The notes under the pieces: generated by a model | Told to the model about the DNA's origin: nothing | Seen by the model: the letters and a program-made list of their open reading frames with translations, nothing else | The model's database searches: none | Source: Lobulomyces angularis | Lineage: Eukaryota > Chytridiomycota > Chytridiomycetes > Lobulomycetales > Lobulomycetaceae | NCBI GenBank assembly: GCA_027604685.1 | Contig: JADHYX010000132.1 | Location: forward strand, 1-52,443 | Direction: 5' to 3' | Length of the DNA: 52,443 bases | Shown here: positions 1-11,340 of the stretch, in pieces | How the letters are laid out: the number at the start of each line of letters is the position of its first letter | How positions within the stretch are numbered: position 1 is the stretch's first letter | Translations under genes and position numbers: made by a program

Positions 1-59
1 TTAAATATATGTTGGTGTTTGTTGTGTTATTTTTCTAATATTAAATTAATGTTCAGAAA

Positions 60-2128
60 GATAATGCCCAAGCACTAATGATCGCCAAAAAAATCTTGAA
101 AACTTTGAAATAGAGAAGAAAAATAAACTTTTTTTTGATCAAATCGCACTAAATGCAAAACATTCCTGTAATAAAACCAACTTTACTAATGTATTTATTG
201 GAACATCAAATCATTATGAAAAAATGGAAAATTTAATTTATACTGCAAAATCGAATAACTATTCATACAACGCATTTTTGTAAGTATTTTATTTTAAACT
301 ACCCTAACCAAAACAAATGGAGTATGATTACTGTTGATTTTTTTACTAAAATATACAAGTTTTTAAATCATTCAATAAAAACAACAAAAACTAGTACTGG
401 AAACACTTCTATTATAAAATGAATTACTAAAGGAGTATATTAAAAAATATTAAACTGGAATTTGGTTTCATACAAGAAAATGTCAAGTATGCTTTGATCA
501 AATCGCTTTGTATCAAGCTAATAAAATATTTGCAAATTATACTGTTAATTCAAGAACATTTTGTTCCTAAACTTAAAACCTTCATTTCAAACTTGATTAT
601 TCACAATTAAGTATCATTAATACCTGAAAGCATGCTAAAAATAGATTGGATTAAAATTTTACAAGCAAGAAATAGGCTAGTGCAAAAAATAAAGAAAACA
701 ACACAGTTAACAATGAGTTGAATGAATACGAGCTTAGTATTGTTAAACTTTAAGAAATATATTACCTGAAGCAAGTGAAAAGAATTCTGTTACTTACGAT
801 GTTCATAGTACTTTTAAATATTTTGAACCGTAATAAACTAGGATTATTATATCAACAACATAAACTAAAAAAATTTAATGTATTTCCATTATCTACTTCA
901 ACTACACCAAGACATATTCGATTTGACATAACATTTTAATTAATGTGGTATTAGGTTTAGGTAGTGAAATAACAATGGGAACTCTAAATGTAAAAGATAA
1001 TTTGGAAGAGATTTGGAACCAATTTTTTAATATGAAAAAGAAACCATTCAAATCAAGAAATGGAATGGTTTTTTCGGGTTCAATCGAAACAGATGGAGTT
1101 TCAATTACTGTTTGTTTGGAAGACATTACAACAAACAATAAAAAAAAAAAATAGAAAGGGAAAAAAACCAGACGATATACCAACTATTCAAACCAAAAAG
1201 GAAGAACAACCCAAACGTAGTAAATCAAAAAAAAAAGATTTAACTTCGGAATATTTTCAAGACAATATTTAAAAAGGAAGATCATGTTTACATGATCCAA
1301 ATAAGAGAGACTTATTATATTGTCTGGGTAAATCATCTAGATAAAAACAAATTAGTAAATAATTATTTAATATATTTTTATATAGGGTGGAATGGTGAGA
1401 AACTTAAATATACTCAAATGCAAAGAAGGCAGGAAAGTAGATCTAAACATTATGAATTTATTAGAATAAAGTTAGAAAATGATACTAAACTTTTACCAAA
1501 ACAAGAAGTTTATGGAAAGAACGGTTTAAAAAATTTTAATTTACCTATTCCATCACGAAAGCAACTTGATCCAATTGCATATAATCTTTATTTAAAGGAC
1601 TATCTTTATCGTTTTACTGAATTGGAATTACACTACAGAAACTCATTATTTAGAAACTGAAACTAAATGCCTTCATAAACACTCAAAAATCTGAAGCTAA
1701 GTTTATAAAAAAATTTAAAGAAAATTTGGTAGTAAAGAAAACACATCAGTTTTAATTGGAGATTAGTCAAGGACAGCTATGAAGTATCAAGTTCCAACAA
1801 AAGGAAAAGGTTTTAGGGAGATGTTTAAAAAGGCGGGATATCAAGTTTGTTTAGTTAATAAATTTTTAACTTTTTCAATAAGCCCGGGTTGTAAAACGAA
1901 ATATTTAGAAACATTTAAAAAAAGACAACACCATAACCTAAGTAAAAAAGAAAAATTAGTAACAGTTCATGGATTGCTTTGTTGTAAAAACGAAATTGTA
2001 AGCAAACACTGAATGGTGTACTACTTGAAAGATTATGGAGTAGGGATGACGTTGCTACTATAAATTTAAAGGATGTAGTTGAAAGTACTTTATTACATGG
2101 AGCTAGACCACTTTATTTAAGTAGATAA
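60..2128 (+). pseudogene. decayed Fanzor / TnpB-like nuclease (OMEGA family) relic
   Basis: No intact frame exists, but pieces in all three forward frames line up, in order, with the eukaryotic TnpB-like (Fanzor) family. They are an ANYTVN segment near 530, a YDVHSTFKYF segment near 790, PLSTSTTPRHIRFDI near 890, a TDGVSIT motif near 1090, KYTQMQRRQ near 1410, QKSEAKFIKKF near 1690, IGD near 1755, PTKGKGFREMFKKAGYQV near 1795, and a terminal LWSRDDVATINL near 2035. The last resembles the RuvC-III/zinc-ribbon end of TnpB. The copy is dead: a stop (TAG, 1764-1766) follows the first acidic motif, the expected Glu of the second RuvC motif reads Lys (1860-1862), a zinc-ribbon Cys is lost, and several frameshifts and stops lie upstream. 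Family recognition is from motif memory. The left limit is approximate, and I found no terminal repeats. Confidence 0.68.
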
Positions 2129-2241
2129 TCCATAGGTTTTTTCCTAAATAGTTTTCGCTATTTTAATTTTAATTGGTATTTGATTTTTTTTTGGATTACC
2201 TTTCATAATTTTACTGTAGTACAAATTTCAAAAAACTGAAA

Positions 2242-3808
2242 ATGTTGAAGTCTTCGCTGACATCAATGAAGATTTCTCAAAATTTAAGAAGTTTTGGAAC
2301 AGCTGCTGATCCTGTTAGGTAAATATACTTTTTCAAGTAAAAGTAAGAATCAATTTATATTGTTTTTTTTTAGACGGAACTATGGTAATTTGTCCGACAA
2401 CGATAGAATATTCACAAATTTATATGGAAAGTATGAGTTTGGTTTAAAAGGAGCTTTAAAGAGGGGAGACTGGTATAAAACTAAGGAAATTGTACTGAAA
2501 GGTCAAGATTGGATTATCAAAGAAATAAAAGCATCTGGATTAAGAGGAAGGGGAGGTGCTGGATTTCCAACTGGCTTGAAATGGTCTTTTATGAATAAAC
2601 CAGGGGTTGATCCCAGACCAAAATATTTAGTAATAAACGCGGATGAAGGAGAACCTGGGACTTGTAAAGATAGAGAAATTATGAGACATGATCCACATAA
2701 ATTAGTGGAAGGATGTTTAGTCGCTGGAAGAGCGATGGGAGCTTGTGCAGCATACATTTATATACGAGGTGAATTTTACAACGAAGCATCAAATCTCCAA
2801 GTTGCAATAAATGAAGCATACAAAAATAATTTAATTGGAAAAAATGCTTGCGGTTCTGGTTATGATTTTGATGTTTATATACATCGTGGTGCAGGAGCCT
2901 ATATATGTGGTGAAGAAACTGCTTTAATCGAATCCATTGAAGGTGACTAATAAGTTTATACCCATTTTGGGAAATTTACAAATATCATATTTAATACGTT
3001 GCAATTAGGAAAGCAGGGTAAGCCTAGATTAAAACCTCCATTTCCTGCAGATGTAGGATTGTTTGGTTGTCCAACAACCGTTGCTAATGTTGAAACAGTT
3101 GCCGTTGCACCAACTATATGCCGTAGATCTGGAGCATGGTTTGCTGGACTAGGACGTACTAGAAATGAAGGAACTAAATTATTTTGTATTTCAGGACATG
3201 TGAATAATCCTTGTACCGTTGAGGAGGAAATGTCGATACCATTGAAGGAGTTAATTGAGAAACATGCTGGTGGTGTAAAAGGAGGATGGGATAATCTATT
3301 AGGAGTGATTCCAGGAGGTAGTTCTGTTCCTGTTTTGCCAAAACATATATGTGATGATGTATTAATGGATTTTGATGCTTTGAAAGATGTTCAAAGTGGA
3401 TTGGGTACAGCAGGTCTTATAGTTATGGATAAAAGTTTTGATATTGTGAAGGGAATCAGTAGATTAAGTGCTTTCTATAAACATGAAAGTTGTGGGCAGT
3501 GCACACCTTGCAGAGAGGGAACAACGTGGTTAGATAATATGATGAGGAGAATGGTAAATGGCAACGCCAGAAAACCAGAAATCGATATGATGGATGAGTT
3601 AACAAGACAAATTGAAGGACATACAATTTGCGCTTTGGTATATCTATAATATCCATTATTTTTAAATCTTGTAAATTTACAGGGGGATGCTGCTGCATGG
3701 CCAGTGCAAGGGTTGGTTAGACATTTTCGACCGGAACTAGAAAGGCGAATTGACGCATTTCAACAAAACTCTGGTTCAAAAAATGAAAAAGAAAGTGTCG
3801 CCATTTAA
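2242..3808 (+). CDS. NDUFV1: NADH dehydrogenase flavoprotein 1, complex I 51-kDa subunit
   Basis: Four exons (2242-2318, 2374-2942, 3009-3637, 3683-3808) give 466 residues, the family's usual size. The protein binds FMN and NADH and carries the N3 4Fe-4S cluster at the entry of respiratory complex I in the mitochondrial matrix. The FMN-binding [16 protein letters not shown] is at about residues 81-96, followed by [22 protein letters not shown] and [19 protein letters not shown]. Cluster ligands are Cys377, Cys380, Cys383 (CGQCTPC) and Cys423. The first ~25 residues ([20 protein letters not shown]) are basic and hydroxylated, as expected for a mitochondrial presequence. Intron 2 uses an unusual GTGACT donor; the others are GTAAAT and GTATAT. 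It starts 113 bp after the decayed nuclease. A possible AATAAA poly(A) signal is at 3946-3951. Confidence 0.96.
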
Positions 3809-4254
3809 AATTGTGGTGCTTTAACTTAATATTAACCCACAAAATTGACTTTTCATTTTAAATAATTTTTATACACTGTTGTTTTTTTAAAGTGGTACTT
3901 ATAGTTATAATTAGATATCCAGTTCCCCTCTGATTTTTTAAAGCAAATAAATACTTTATTAGCAATAAAGCTTTTTAGAATTATGACTAATTCTCAATTA
4001 TTTTTTTTTCTCTTTTTCAACAAAAATATTCAACAAATTTTAACTTTTATTTTTTCTTTTACACCATGAAAGTTTTTTAAATGTTAATTTGAATTTCCTT
4101 GCTCAACTGAAAAGAATTAAAAATTAATAATAGAAACAATAAAAGAAAAAAATGCGAAGTACAACTTCAGTTATCTATTAATTATAAGTGGAAAAAAATT
4201 TTTTATATTTAATAGTAAACAAAAAATATTTCATTAAGAATAGTACTAATTTAT
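3809..4254. other. convergent intergenic region, NDUFV1 / RPL11
   Basis: This stretch holds the 3' ends of two converging genes. It is AT-rich with T and A runs and an AATAAA at 3946-3951 on the NDUFV1 side. I see no gene or structured RNA in it. Confidence 0.7.
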
Positions 4255-5161
4255 TTATTTATTGAGAACAATTCCATCAAATCTATCAATAGGATAAAAG
4301 TTTAACACAGAAAATTAAATATAAATTCTTACCTTTTTTTAAACCAACTGATAGTTTCATCTTTGGTAACTCTGTGAGGAAAACCAACTCTACCGTGACA
4401 GTGCTTCTTTCTACCAACTCTCAATCCTGGTCTACCCATAACAACAAAAAAGTCCATACCTGAAAAGATTATTTGAAAAAAACCAATACTGTAATACATA
4501 CCATAAATACCAATTGAAGGATCATATTTAATATTTAAATCAATATGTTCTTCAATACCAAAACCAAAGTTACCTGTGTCACTGAAATTTTTTTTTTTTA
4601 GTTCGAATTCTTTAACACGTAATCCTCGTTCTAAAATTTCTTCGGCTTTTGGTCCTCTAATAGTACAGTGAACCGAAATTTTTTCATTACGACGGATACC
4701 AAAGGTTCTCACAGTGTAACGAGCTTTTGAATAAAGTGGTGTTTGTCCAGTCAATTGTTCTAACACTTTAGCAGCTCTAGTTAATCTATCACCAGATTCA
4801 CCAACGCAAATGTTAAGACAAAGTTTTTCTAACTATTAAACATTAAGTAAATAAAATTGTAAGGGTTATTATATTTACTTTCAATTCACGCATAACATTG
4901 CTAGCTTTGGTGTTTTCAGCCTAAAAATAAAAAATTAAATTCACATTAACTTTGTTATTAAATAATTAAATAAAATTCTGTTAAGTTTTAATAAATTGAG
5001 TTTTGATTTAAAAAGCAACTCATCCATCCATCCAATCCCATCCATTTCAATGTTAAAGAAGGTTGCATTAACAAGAAAAAAATATATGAGATGAGCTGCT
5101 TTAAATTATTGTACACAAATTGATTTTTAAATCTCTAACACTCAGTTGTTATACTAACCAT
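4255..5161 (-). CDS. RPL11: 60S ribosomal protein L11 (uL5)
   Basis: Five exons on the minus strand (5161-5159, 4920-4879, 4832-4502, 4459-4333, 4282-4255) give 176 residues, matching the usual 174-178. The protein contacts 5S rRNA in the large subunit's central protuberance. Recognisable blocks are [84 protein letters not shown] and the C-terminal [13 protein letters not shown]. Exon 1 is the ATG alone, followed by a 238-nt intron, long for this locus and a common arrangement in fungal ribosomal protein genes. The last exon has only 28 nt and is needed to give the conserved C-terminus; reading through intron 4 would end the protein early at KKR. Confidence 0.96.
5021..5046. repeat. short CATC-rich repeat inside RPL11 intron 1
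   Basis: CATCCATCCATCCAATCCCATCC repeats a 4-nt CATC unit several times within the first RPL11 intron. Probably a simple-sequence tract with no evident function. Confidence 0.6.
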
Positions 5162-6005
5162 CTTGAAATTTTTATTGATTGTAAATTTTTGTGTAACAAA
5201 CCTTTTTTGTATAGAAAACTATAGGAATACAACAAAGTTTAACTTGATGTGTATTCCACATTCCTTATTTACAATTTGTTGTTTGTGAGTTTGATATGTT
5301 TTATGATAAAAATTGTGTAGTCAGACTTTTAAATATATATGAAATAATATATATAAGAGTATTTTTTGCACAATTGATAACAATGGTTTATTTTCAATTC
5401 ATTATATTCTATATTTTATGGAAAACTTATGTAGCCTAATTAAGCAATTATTTTTTTTTGCTTTGATAAAAACAAGCTAACTTTCACTAATGATTTTCTT
5501 ATATAGATTAGTTATACCCTATGTACCTACACTTATCTAATTTCAATCCAGAGATTAACTGTTAGTATGTCCTATTTTCCTTCGATTACACAGTAATGCT
5601 CCTTTTGTGCCATAATAATATTAAAAATTAAGAAGTGCAAGAACGTAGTAAACAAAAAAAAGGCAAAGTACTTTTGAAAGTCACAAAGTTAATAAGCCAT
5701 TTAATAGTAAAGTATCAATCAGTATATTGCTGCTATGTTTACCTATTGAATAGATGCCAATACTAATTTACATTTTGTACAAAAATTTGATAATGTACTT
5801 AATAAGTTTTGAGAGGGTTACTAAATTTTTCAAAGCAGTTGGTTTTGAATTATACTCTGAAATAGAATCAGTTGTTTAGCATTGGAATTCTTAATAAATT
5901 ATCCCAGAACTTTTCTTTTATGGTTTACAGAAGCAGAAAGTCGCGTCTTTACAAAATTTAATTAGCGACGAAAAAGTTATTTTCTCAAAATTTCTTTAGT
6001 AAGAA
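5162..6005. promoter_or_regulatory. divergent promoter region RPL11 / P4-ATPase
   Basis: About 840 bp separate the start codons of RPL11 (leftward) and the flippase gene (rightward), so both promoters must lie here. The stretch is AT-rich, without an ORF of note. TCGCGTC at about 5940-5946 is one of the few CpG-containing words, but I cannot assign it to a factor. Confidence 0.5.
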
Positions 6006-9000
6006 ATGCATGAGTCTTCAGATAAAAAAAATAAAGTAGCTGATAAAAATAAATTATTTAAAAAAAGTATGAATACCATTGAATGCGATGACCAAGAAGA
6101 TGCAAATTCAAACATTATATACATTAATTGCTCTCCAAAGAGCAATCATTCCCAAACTAGTAGAAATAACTCAATTTTTAAATCTAACAAAGTTTATACC
6201 TCAAAATATACATTTTGGTCGTTTTTACCAAAAAATTTATATGAACAGTTTCGTTCAGTTGCAAACTTTTACTTCCTAAGTTTGGTTATACTTCAGGCCT
6301 TTAGGCCATTCGCAATAGTTAGTGTTGGATTAACCGCAGCACCTATTATTTTAATTGTTGGAGTTACTGGAGTAAAAGATGCAGTTGAAGATTGGAGACG
6401 TCATAACGCTGACAGAAGTGTTAATAAAGCAACTACCTATCTTCTACATAATTGGAAAAATCAAAATTTTACTGATATTGAAGCAGAAAAGAATATTAAA
6501 TTCAGAATTAAAGATGTTTTAAAAGTTTTCAAGAAATTGCTATTGTTTCGAAGGTGGTCAAATAATCAACTGGAAGAAGAGCAGAAAGTTAACCCAGACT
6601 TTATATATGGCTTCGATGAACAGTTAAATCAAATTGGAGGTCAAAAACTGAATGAAAATGAAAAATTAAGACCCGTTTGGAAAAAAGGCGCTTGGGAAGA
6701 AGCAAAAGTTGGAGATTTTGTTTTAATCAGAAATAACGACCCGATTCCGGCTGATGTTATTATTGTAAGCTCAAGCGAGCCTGAGGCTGTTTGCTATGTT
6801 GAAACTAAAAATTTAGATGGTGAGACAAATTTAAAAGTTCATAGAGGAATTCAAGAATTTAACTACTTAACTACCCCCGAGGATTGCACCAAAATGGTAT
6901 GCACCATAGAAACAGAAAAACCAACAGTTCACATGTACGCATTTAATGGGAATGTTACCTTTGAAAATAATGGGAAAAAATCAACTGTTCCCATATCCAT
7001 TAATGGTATACTACTTAGAGGATGTATACTAAGAAATACTAAGTGGTGTATTGGAATTATTGCGACAACAGGAAGCAATACTAAATTAATGATGAATTCA
7101 GGAATTACACCATCAAAGAGAAGTAAAATTGAAAGACAAATGAATCCTCAAGTAAGTTTTTTTAGTTATTTCAATTTCACGAGTTTTTTACCTGATTTAT
7201 GTCCATTTTAATTGCAATTTAATAATTTTTTCTTTCTTTTATTTATTAACGATGAAATAAACAATTTAGGTATTGTTAAATTTTTTAATTTTATTCGCAA
7301 TGTGTACGATTTGTGGAGTTTTAGGTGCAATCTACCAAGGTGCATTTAATTTTTCTAATGTCATTTTTGCATTAAATTGTAATAAATACGAGGAGCAAGC
7401 TAATATAGCAACATGTTCGGACACTGGAAGACCTGAAATAATAGCTATATTGACATTTTTTTCATGCATGATAATTTTTCAAAATATTATTCCTATTGCT
7501 ATTTATATCAGTGTGGATGTTGCTAAAACATTCCAGGTATAGTTGATAATGCTAATTTCATCTTTTTACTTAATTGAAATTTTAGTCTTATATGATATTT
7601 TTAGATGAAGATATGTTCTGCAAAGAATCAAATACTCCAGCTTTACCAAGGTCTTGGAATCTTTGTGACGATTTAGGACAGATTGAATATGTTTTTAGTG
7701 ATAAAACAGGGACTTTAACTTCCAACGTTATGCTTTTTCAAAAATGTAGCATCAACGGAGTTATGTATGGTCATACAGCTGCACCTGCTGTGCAACCACC
7801 AGTTTCAACTAGAACAAGTTCGCCTGCAAAAAAGACACCAGTAACCAAAAATATACCAACTAGAGATGAGAGCGAGAGGGAAATGAGAGAAATTATGAAC
7901 AATGCATTTGATACCAAATACATCACTAAGGAAAAATTGGCATTTGTTGATGTGGAGATGCATCAGACTTTGGCACAAGGAATAAAAATACTAAATAAAC
8001 ACAGTATACGAAATAATGTTAACTTTGACCAAGCGGCTGCCATTATAGAATTTTTTACGCTTTTGGCTGTTTGCCATACAGTTTTAATGGAAAATCCTGA
8101 TCCTAATTCGCCACACGCAATACAGTATAAAGCCCAAAGCCCAGATGAAGCTGCACTAGTTGCTGCTGCAAAAGATAATGGGTTTACTTTTTTGAAAAGA
8201 GTGAATGATGAAGTTCACGTTGATATAATGGGAAGTGTCAAAACATTTAGAGTTTTGAATATTTTAGAGTTTAATAGTGACAGAAAGAGGATGAGTATCA
8301 TAGTTCGAAAGGAAAATGAAGAAGATGTAATTTTGCTCTGTAAAGGAGCAGATAGTGTTATTTATGAAAGACTAAAACAACAGAGTGACGAGTCGCTTTG
8401 GGAAACAACTACAAGCCACTTGGAAGCTTTCGCAAACGATGGTTTAAGAACTCTATGTTTATCCAAAAAAATAATTCCAAAGGAAGTTTATGAACCATGG
8501 GCCAAAGAATACCTTGCAGCACAAAATTCTGTTGTAGATAGAGATTTTCACGTTGACAGAGTTGCCAATATGATTGAATCTGATCTAACGTTGATGGGTG
8601 CTACTGCTATCGAAGATAAATTACAGGATGGAGTACCCGAATGTATTTCCACATTAAGTAAAGCCGGAATAAAACTTTGGGTTTTAACGGTAGAAAATAT
8701 AAATTAAAAATTACGCTAAATCAAATTTAGGGAGATAAAATGGAAACTGCCATTAACATTGGATTCGCATGTAATTTATTACAAAATCACTTCTTGTTGA
8801 TTATTATCAAATCAACAACTTCCGAGGAAGAAACAATGAAACAATTGAAAGAGAGTTTGAGTAAATTTTGGACACCAGAGGGAGCACCAACTCGACGGGA
8901 GTCTTTCGCATTAGTAATTGATGGCGATAGTTTAAAGTTTGCATTGGAAAACCCCTGTAAACCATTTTTATTAGAATTAAGTTGTAGGTGCAAGGCTGTT

Positions 9001-11142
9001 ATATGTTGCAGAGTTAGTCCATTGCAAAAAGCAAGAGTTGTATCCTTAGTGAAACGTGGACTGGTGCGTTAAATTCAATTAATTTTTTTATTAATCCCTC
9101 TAGTCCGCGATGTGTTTGGCGATCGGAGATGGTGCTAACGATGTGAGCATGATTCAGGTACCAATAAATTGCTAACTAAATCTCCTACTTACAAATATTT
9201 GTAGGAAGCTGATGTGGGAGTAGGCATAAGTGGAAAGGAAGGTTTACAAGCAGTCATGGCTTCCGACTATGCAATTTCACAATTTAGATTTTTATCCAGA
9301 CTATTACTAGTACATGGAAAATGGTCTTACATGAGAATTGCAGAAATGGTGTTGAATTACTTTTACAAAAATGTTGTTTGGCTTTTTGTGTTATTCTGGT
9401 ACCAGTTTCATTCTGGGTAATTTTCTTCAATCATTGCATAATAATAAAAAAATAAAAAAACAGATTTACTGGTGATGTGCTAACAGATTTTACGTATGGC
9501 ATGTTTTATAACACTTTATTCACCCTGTTGCCAAACATGGTCGTAGGAATGTTTGATCAAGATGTTAATGATCAAATATCACTGCAAGTTCCTGAATTAT
9601 ATAGAAAGGGTTTACAACAAAACTTGTACACAATGGAAAGATTTTGGCTATACATTTTCGATGGAATATTTCAATCAATAGTTTGTTATTATTTCAATGT
9701 TTATTTGCAAGGTGACGGTGGGGTGGACAGCTTAGGCTACGACAATGACAAAAATAGTATAGGGACCTACCTTGGATTTTTTGTAATAATCACTGCAAAT
9801 ATTGAAATATCATTCAACAATTTTAGCTGGAATTGGGTTACATTTGCTTCCTTAATTATCTCTATATTTAGTTTTTTTATGTATGTGGTTATTTATTCCT
9901 CTTCAATAGCCTCACCTACTTTTGGACAATACCCCATCATTTTTTTACAGTCTACATTTTATTTGAGCATTATCATCACTGTTATTGTCAGCTTATGTCC
10001 GAGATTTATAGTTAAATATGCCCTTCAGGTTTGTAGAAATATGACATACTCTTATTAATGATTGAAACAAAATTATTAGTATTTTATTCCAACAGACACT
10101 GATATAATTCAAGAAATTCAAAAATATTATTATAAAAAAGGAGATATAGTTTCTGTCGACATTGAAAGTGAAACTCTTACTTCAACTAATGGGGATGAAG
10201 ATGCAATGAGTCCGACTGTTGCCAATTCTTTATTGGTTTTGGAGCATGATAGACGAAGGGTAATGTCTGAACCAGTATTAAAGTCTGCTACTGTCAAAAA
10301 TGTAGGAAAGGAAGTAGAAGAGAAAGAGATGGTGAAAAAGGAAGATATAAAAGTATGTGCACAAAAGACAAGCCTGCATGTAAATATTCCATCGAGACAC
10401 ATAACTGAATTTCCTACAATAATTCAGCCGATACAAAGAGCATGCTCAGACACAGAATTGTCGAATTCATCGAAAAGGAAAGTTTCCCAAGAAACAGGGC
10501 CTTTACGTGACTCATTAACAAGTTTATCGGAAAAGCGTACACCAGCTGAAATGGCATTTAGTCAAATTTTATACCCAAAACCTTCACCAGTGGTTCAAAC
10601 GGATATAGTGATTAATGTTAATGATACTGTAGGTCCTAAACCTTTGAGGGGAAGGATATTTTCTAATCCACAAAAACATAACAGCATTCAAGAATTGATA
10701 AAGCCATTAACTGTATTAGGAAAAAAAACAGAAGACTTCTTCAAATCAACATTACCTAAAAGGTTAAAAATTCCCGTTAAATCCTCCAACGGTAGATCCA
10801 TGGTCTTTATGGGTACGCATCTAGAAGTTCCAAATACTGGCTTTTGTTTTTCGCATGACGGTGGAATGGAAAACTTAATCACTCCGTCAAGGTAAAGTTT
10901 TGTTTTTAAAGATCTTCTTTTGATACCAATATGAAAATTTTAGAGCAAGTATAAACCCACGAAACTCCCTCAACCTAAGACCATCATTAGCAACCCCACT
11001 TTTGACAATCAAAAAAAGGGCTAGTGATCTAAAAAATGAATTTTTGATTCCAGAGGTCGTTGAGGAAACATCAAGGCAAAAAGAATTCCAGCAAGAAAAA
11101 AAAAACGATTCCAGCGAAGAGCAAGAAAAAAAAAAAGAGTGA
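6006..11142 (+). CDS. DNF1: P4-type ATPase, Dnf1/Dnf2-like phospholipid flippase
   Basis: Nine exons (6006-7151, 7270-7536, 7586-8689, 8731-9063, 9104-9157, 9205-9416, 9464-10028, 10080-10891, 10944-11142) give 1563 residues, close to yeast Dnf1. Such pumps move phospholipids from the outer to the cytosolic leaflet, usually with a Cdc50-type partner. Visible motifs: [19 protein letters not shown] before the first membrane pair, [12 protein letters not shown] (actuator, ~residue 275), the phosphorylation site SDKTGTLT with Asp near residue 510, [14 protein letters not shown] (nucleotide domain), and the hinge [11 protein letters not shown] near 960. Six C-terminal hydrophobic segments follow, then a ~300-residue charged, Ser-rich cytosolic tail. 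Intron 7 ends at the TTATTAG of 10073-10079; this keeps the family's [12 protein letters not shown] segment, which the nearer AACAG acceptor would put out of frame. The Dnf1/2 assignment rests on the [15 protein letters not shown] context and tail length; another P4 class is possible. Confidence 0.93.
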
Positions 11143-11340
11143 GATGGCCTATTTTTTTTTTTAAAAAGCTCTTTGTATTTAATTTATTGAAGAAAAAAAA
11201 GTATGTTTATATTGTTAATATTACATTTTGAGTGAAAATAGTTATCTAAAATTAAATATTTATTAATGGATTCTAACATTTTTTTTTTTACAAAAAATTT
11301 ACAATAAAAGATATGCTTTATATATTACATCGATAATTGT

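Noticed and set aside
2503..2757. 84-codon antisense frame inside NDUFV1
   Set aside because: Shadow of the Gly-rich FMN-binding region.
8787..8993. Antisense frame in the Dnf1-like gene
   Set aside because: Lies opposite a well-supported P4-ATPase exon.
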